Part shown: positions 61,762 through 64,000 of the stretch, piece by piece
Layout: every line of letters starts with the position of its first letter
Position numbering within the stretch: the first letter of the stretch is position 1
NCBI RefSeq assembly: GCF_027257975.1
Contig: NZ_JANZKX010000009.1
Coordinates: 86,381 to 150,380 of the forward strand
Length of the DNA: 64,000 nucleotides
Reading direction: 5' to 3'
Source of the DNA: Pelomonas sp. BJYL3
Lineage (GTDB): Bacteria > Pseudomonadota > Gammaproteobacteria > Burkholderiales > Burkholderiaceae_C
The notes under the pieces: generated by a model
The model's input: only the letters and a program-made list of their open reading frames with translations
Told to the model about the DNA's origin: nothing
The model's database searches: none
Made by a program: the position numbers and the translations under genes

Positions 61762-62976
61762 ATGACAGAACTGATGAACAAGAACATCCTGATCCATCGC
61801 GTCAGAGCAAAGAACTTCAAGAGCATTGCTGCTTGCGATGTCAAGCTTGGATCGCTGACCTATTTGGTCGGGCCGAACGGTTCTGGCAAGAGCAATTTCA
61901 TGGATATCCTCCATTTCGTCAAGGATGCTTTGCAAGGCTCATTGGAAAATGCTCTGCACCTGCGAGGGGGGTTGTCGGAAGTTCGTCGACGTAGTGGAGG
62001 ACACCCGACGCATTTCGGATTGCGCCTTGACATGCGACTACCCGATGGGCGCGAGGCTTATTACGCGTTTAACGTCGGCGCTCGCCCGTCCGGTGGCTTC
62101 GAAGTTCAAAGAGAAGAATGCGCGATTGGAGCTCTGGGACAGGGTCCAAGCTATCGAGTTGTCCAAGGCAGACCCGAGCGCACAAGCGAAGACGTATTCC
62201 CGGTTAGCACCCCAGATCGTCTTGCGCTTGTTAATGCGGCTGGTCTCCCGGCGTTCAGACCTGTATTCGATGCCTTGGTCGGGATGGGTTTCTATAACTT
62301 GAATCCTCGAGTCATTCGCGATCTTCAAAAGCCTCAGGACGGTGCAATCCTAAAGCCGCTGGGTGAGAACATCGCAAGCGTCCTTGGTTTCATGGAGCGT
62401 TACGCCCCGAAAGACAAGCAAGTAGTTGAGGAATACCTCAACGCCGTGGTTCCTTCTGTGCACGGTGTTGAAAGAATCGGCGTCGGTCACATGGAGACCA
62501 TTGAGTTTCGGCAGGACACTGCTGGAGCGAAATTTCCATGGAAATTCGCTGCAAACAGCATGTCTGACGGTACGCTGCGTGCACTTGGGATATTGGTGGC
62601 CTTGTTTCAAGGTGGCGACACGGATCGGCCAGGGGTCATTGGCATCGAAGAACCAGAGGTTGCATTGCATCCTGCGGCGGCGGCGTTGGTGCGCGAGGCA
62701 TTGGGAAGGGCGGCAGAGCGCTGCCAGGTGCTTGTGACAAGTCACAGTCCCGAGTTGCTAGACGACCAGGAGATCAAGGACGACGCCATCCTTTCCGTGA
62801 CTGGGGAGTCTGGTGCCACGCAAATCGCTCCAATTGATGATGCATCGCGAAAGGTGATGCGAGAGCAACTCTATACAGCCGGCGAGCTGCTCCGGCTAAA
62901 CCAGTTAGCACCAGATCCCAAGGCGCTTCTTGATCCGGAGGGCCGCCAACTGAAGCTGTTTGGTGATGAGCAATGA
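61762..62976 (+). CDS. OLD/AAA-type ABC ATPase, defence-associated
   Basis: A 404-residue ATPase of the AAA_15/AAA_21 (OLD/SMC-like) class. Walker A is GPNGSGKSN at 37-45 in a typical N-terminal context (RVRAKNFKSIAACDVKLGSL). The signature region NSMSDGTLRALGILVAL lies at 265-281, Walker B GVIGIEEPEV at 291-300 with catalytic Glu297, and the switch His328 in VTSHSPELL. No nuclease domain is fused, unlike OLD or GajA; the partner gene supplies the acidic protein. Such ATPases in defence systems sense a phage trigger and license a toxic effector. GC and codon use differ from the chromosome. The stop overlaps the next start by 4 bp. Confidence 0.88.
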   Translation: MTELMNKNILIHRVRAKNFKSIAACDVKLGSLTYLVGPNGSGKSNFMDILHFVKDALQGSLENALHLRGGLSEVRRRSGGHPTHFGLRLDMRLPDGREAYYAFNVGARPSGGFEVQREECAIGALGQGPSYRVVQGRPERTSEDVFPVSTPDRLALVNAAGLPAFRPVFDALVGMGFYNLNPRVIRDLQKPQDGAILKPLGENIASVLGFMERYAPKDKQVVEEYLNAVVPSVHGVERIGVGHMETIEFRQDTAGAKFPWKFAANSMSDGTLRALGILVALFQGGDTDRPGVIGIEEPEVALHPAAAALVREALGRAAERCQVLVTSHSPELLDDQEIKDDAILSVTGESGATQIAPIDDASRKVMREQLYTAGELLRLNQLAPDPKALLDPEGRQLKLFGDEQ

Positions 62977-63554
62977 CCAAGCTAATTGCCATTGTCGAGG
63001 GCGACGGTGAGGTCGTTGCGCTTCCAATACTCGTCCGGCGGCTCGCTGAGCGGTTCGGTCGCTACGATGTCGAGGTCCTCCAACCGCTCCGTATTCATCG
63101 TGAAAAGTTCCTGCGACGTGAAGACGAATTTAGACGGATGCTTGAACTAGCTCAGGCGAAGGCTTCAGGCGGCACAGTCTTCGTCTTGCTCGATGCGGAT
63201 GATGACTGCCCGGTCGACTTAGCTGCGCGGATCCGGCAAAAGGCTGCACCAGTCCTTCGCGACGTACAGCTTGCGGTGGTGGTCGCCAATCGTGAGTACG
63301 AGGCTTGGCTTTTGGCTTCAGCGGAGTCGATCGGCGGAAGGCGCGGACTTCTACCGGATCTGAGCGCTCCTCCCAACTGTGACTCAGTACGAGATGCCAA
63401 AGGGTGGCTGTCCGAGCGCATTCCAACTGGTCGATATCGTGAAGTGACCGATCAGCCGGCACTGACTGCTGTGTTTGATGTAGACCTAGCCTTGGAGCGG
63501 AGCAGATCCTTTCAGAAATTTGTGAAGGAACTTGAGTCTGCCATTTCAGACTGA
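62973..63554 (+). CDS. DUF4276 protein, TOPRIM-like putative nuclease
   Basis: A 193-residue protein of the DUF4276 family, commonly paired with AAA ATPases. The N-terminal strand-loop IAIVEGDGE (Glu9, Glu13) and the later VFVLLDADDD (Asp74, Asp76) reproduce the Glu ... Asp-x-Asp layout of TOPRIM domains, which bind Mg2+ for nuclease action. The conserved NREYEAWLLAS block (about 106-116) is the family hallmark. By analogy with two-gene systems such as PARIS (ATPase plus DUF4435 TOPRIM protein), it may be an effector held inactive by the ATPase; that is inference. It overlaps the ATPase gene (ATGA) and ends 153 bp before the second att copy. Confidence 0.8.
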   Translation: MTKLIAIVEGDGEVVALPILVRRLAERFGRYDVEVLQPLRIHREKFLRREDEFRRMLELAQAKASGGTVFVLLDADDDCPVDLAARIRQKAAPVLRDVQLAVVVANREYEAWLLASAESIGGRRGLLPDLSAPPNCDSVRDAKGWLSERIPTGRYREVTDQPALTAVFDVDLALERSRSFQKFVKELESAISD

Positions 63555-63707
63555 TCGGCAGACTTGAACTGGACGCTTGGCCCCATCGAGCCCCTGATAA
63601 CAGGGCATGGCATCTTCAGACCACCCAGGCCCAATTAAGGGGGGTAGCTAGGGGTGTGCCGCATGGAGCGTGAGACCCCTACCGTCCCCTTGGTGCCCCT
63701 GGCCAAC

Positions 63708-63737
63708 TGGTTCGAATCCAATCGCGCCTACCAAATT
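63708..63737 (+). repeat. Direct repeat attR (tRNA-Val 3' end copy)
   Basis: Exact 30-bp match to 61433-61462. Upstream of it the tRNA body is missing, so this is a remnant made by integration and not a second tRNA gene. Confidence 0.85.
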
Positions 63738-63790
63738 TGGAGATCGATTAAGTCGGTCTCAACTGGTAGGCCTCGCTTTCAGCGAGGAAC

Positions 63791-63839
63791 CCAAAGCAAA
63801 GCCCGGTAGATCTCTGATCTGTCGGGCTTTTTGCTTTGG
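63791..63839 (+). terminator. Intrinsic terminator after attR
   Basis: A long stem (CCAAAGCAAAGCCCG with CGGGC-TTTTT-GCTTTGG) around a loop of about 18 nt. It probably was the original terminator of tRNA-Val before the island entered, as it shares the GCCCGG core and TTTTTGCTTT tail with the hairpin at 61472. Confidence 0.8.
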
Positions 63840-64000
63840 GTCGACGCTTGCTGTGTGCCGCCTGGCTGACCCGCAGCTCGAGACCGCTGCACAACTCCCC
63901 CTCGCGACACCGCCCCCCGGTCGATGTGAAGGGAATTCCGCGATGTGCAATCCGATTCGAGCTTTTAGCCCGTTTCAGGACCTTTTGAGCCCTTCTCCCG

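Larger units (their letters stand above)
61463..63737. mobile_element. 2.27-kb mini-island in tRNA-Val, two defence-like genes
   Basis: The segment lies between exact 30-bp copies of the tRNA-Val 3' end. It has visibly lower GC and more even third-codon use than all other genes in the window. It carries only an OLD/AAA-type ATPase and a DUF4276 gene, overlapping by 4 bp. There is no integrase, transposase or recombinase inside, so it was moved by enzymes coded elsewhere or has lost its own. The architecture (tRNA end, ATPase, acidic nuclease-like partner, tRNA end) is that of a compact defence cassette. Confidence 0.75.
63555..64000. other. Right flank: att copy, hairpins, no gene seen
   Basis: After the DUF4276 stop there is an inverted repeat (AGGGGT at 63650 with ACCCCT at 63675), perhaps its terminator. 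The tRNA 3'-end copy (63708-63737), a small hairpin (CCTCGCT / AGCGAGG, 63771-63787) and a strong terminator follow. Nothing in 63840-64000 resembles a gene; a minus-strand open frame there is probably a shadow. Confidence 0.6.

Noticed and set aside
61453..61935. A 160-codon minus-strand frame at the start of the island, possibly an integrase remnant
   Set aside because: No integrase motif is visible; part of it is just the terminator stem, and it overlaps the well-supported ATPase gene.
63759..63950. A 63-codon minus-strand frame at the right end
   Set aside because: It runs through the terminator stem and shows no family resemblance.

Overview
The window is chromosomal DNA from a high-GC betaproteobacterium. 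Gene content (minCDE, DUF1841, DUF3460 beside scpA, a Tol-Pal run, mrp/apbC, a 3-hydroxybutyrate dehydrogenase) and protein style suggest order Burkholderiales, near the Roseateles/Rubrivivax/Leptothrix group. This is judged from family resemblance only. Almost all of the window is dense housekeeping sequence. The one clearly foreign stretch is a small lower-GC island at the right end.

Left part (1-10.3 kb): the tail of a possible flgN, a DUF1841 gene, kefF-kefC (potassium efflux and its oxidoreductase), an orphan ParA-like ATPase, a NarL-type response regulator, scpA with a DUF3460 gene, a SulP transporter, metG and a small TTG-started basic protein. From 10.3 to 11.37 kb there is no gene. 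Instead there are three imperfect repeats, each opening with a perfect DnaA box, plus two one-mismatch boxes, all in one orientation. minC-minD-minE follow.

Middle (13.4-40 kb): an acyltransferase and a ferredoxin; a three-gene CheX-like / response regulator / coiled-coil cassette; a YgjP-like metalloprotein with dusC; an S9 peptidase; glnS; a LytTR two-component pair; a HerA-like ATPase; then a long co-directional run of yebC, purD, an acyltransferase, hemF, nadD, rsfS, rlmH, maf and rng. tolB-pal-cpoB and tcdA come next, followed by three tandem tRNA-Lys genes. Most neighbours overlap by 4 bp (ATGA or GTGA), indicating translational coupling.

Right part (40-61.3 kb): an ArnT/GT39-like membrane glycosyltransferase, a LysE exporter, mrp, a nitroreductase, an Mpo1-like protein divergent from a Crp/Fnr regulator, moaE-crcB, DUF1993, clpB with a convincing sigma-32 promoter, a Tat-exported epimerase, an MFS-type transporter, ispD-(membrane protein)-ispF, an OmpR/EnvZ pair, a SIMPL protein, bdhA, an alpha/beta hydrolase and relA.

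Right end (61.38-64 kb): a tRNA-Val(GAC) gene whose last 30 nt are repeated exactly 2.27 kb downstream. The two copies bracket a mini-island holding only two overlapping genes: an OLD/AAA-type ABC ATPase and a DUF4276 protein with TOPRIM-like acidic motifs. It has no integrase of its own inside the window. This looks like a compact two-gene defence module and is the best candidate for an undescribed system here. The DnaA-box repeat region and the CheX/response regulator/coiled-coil cassette are the other two places worth attention.
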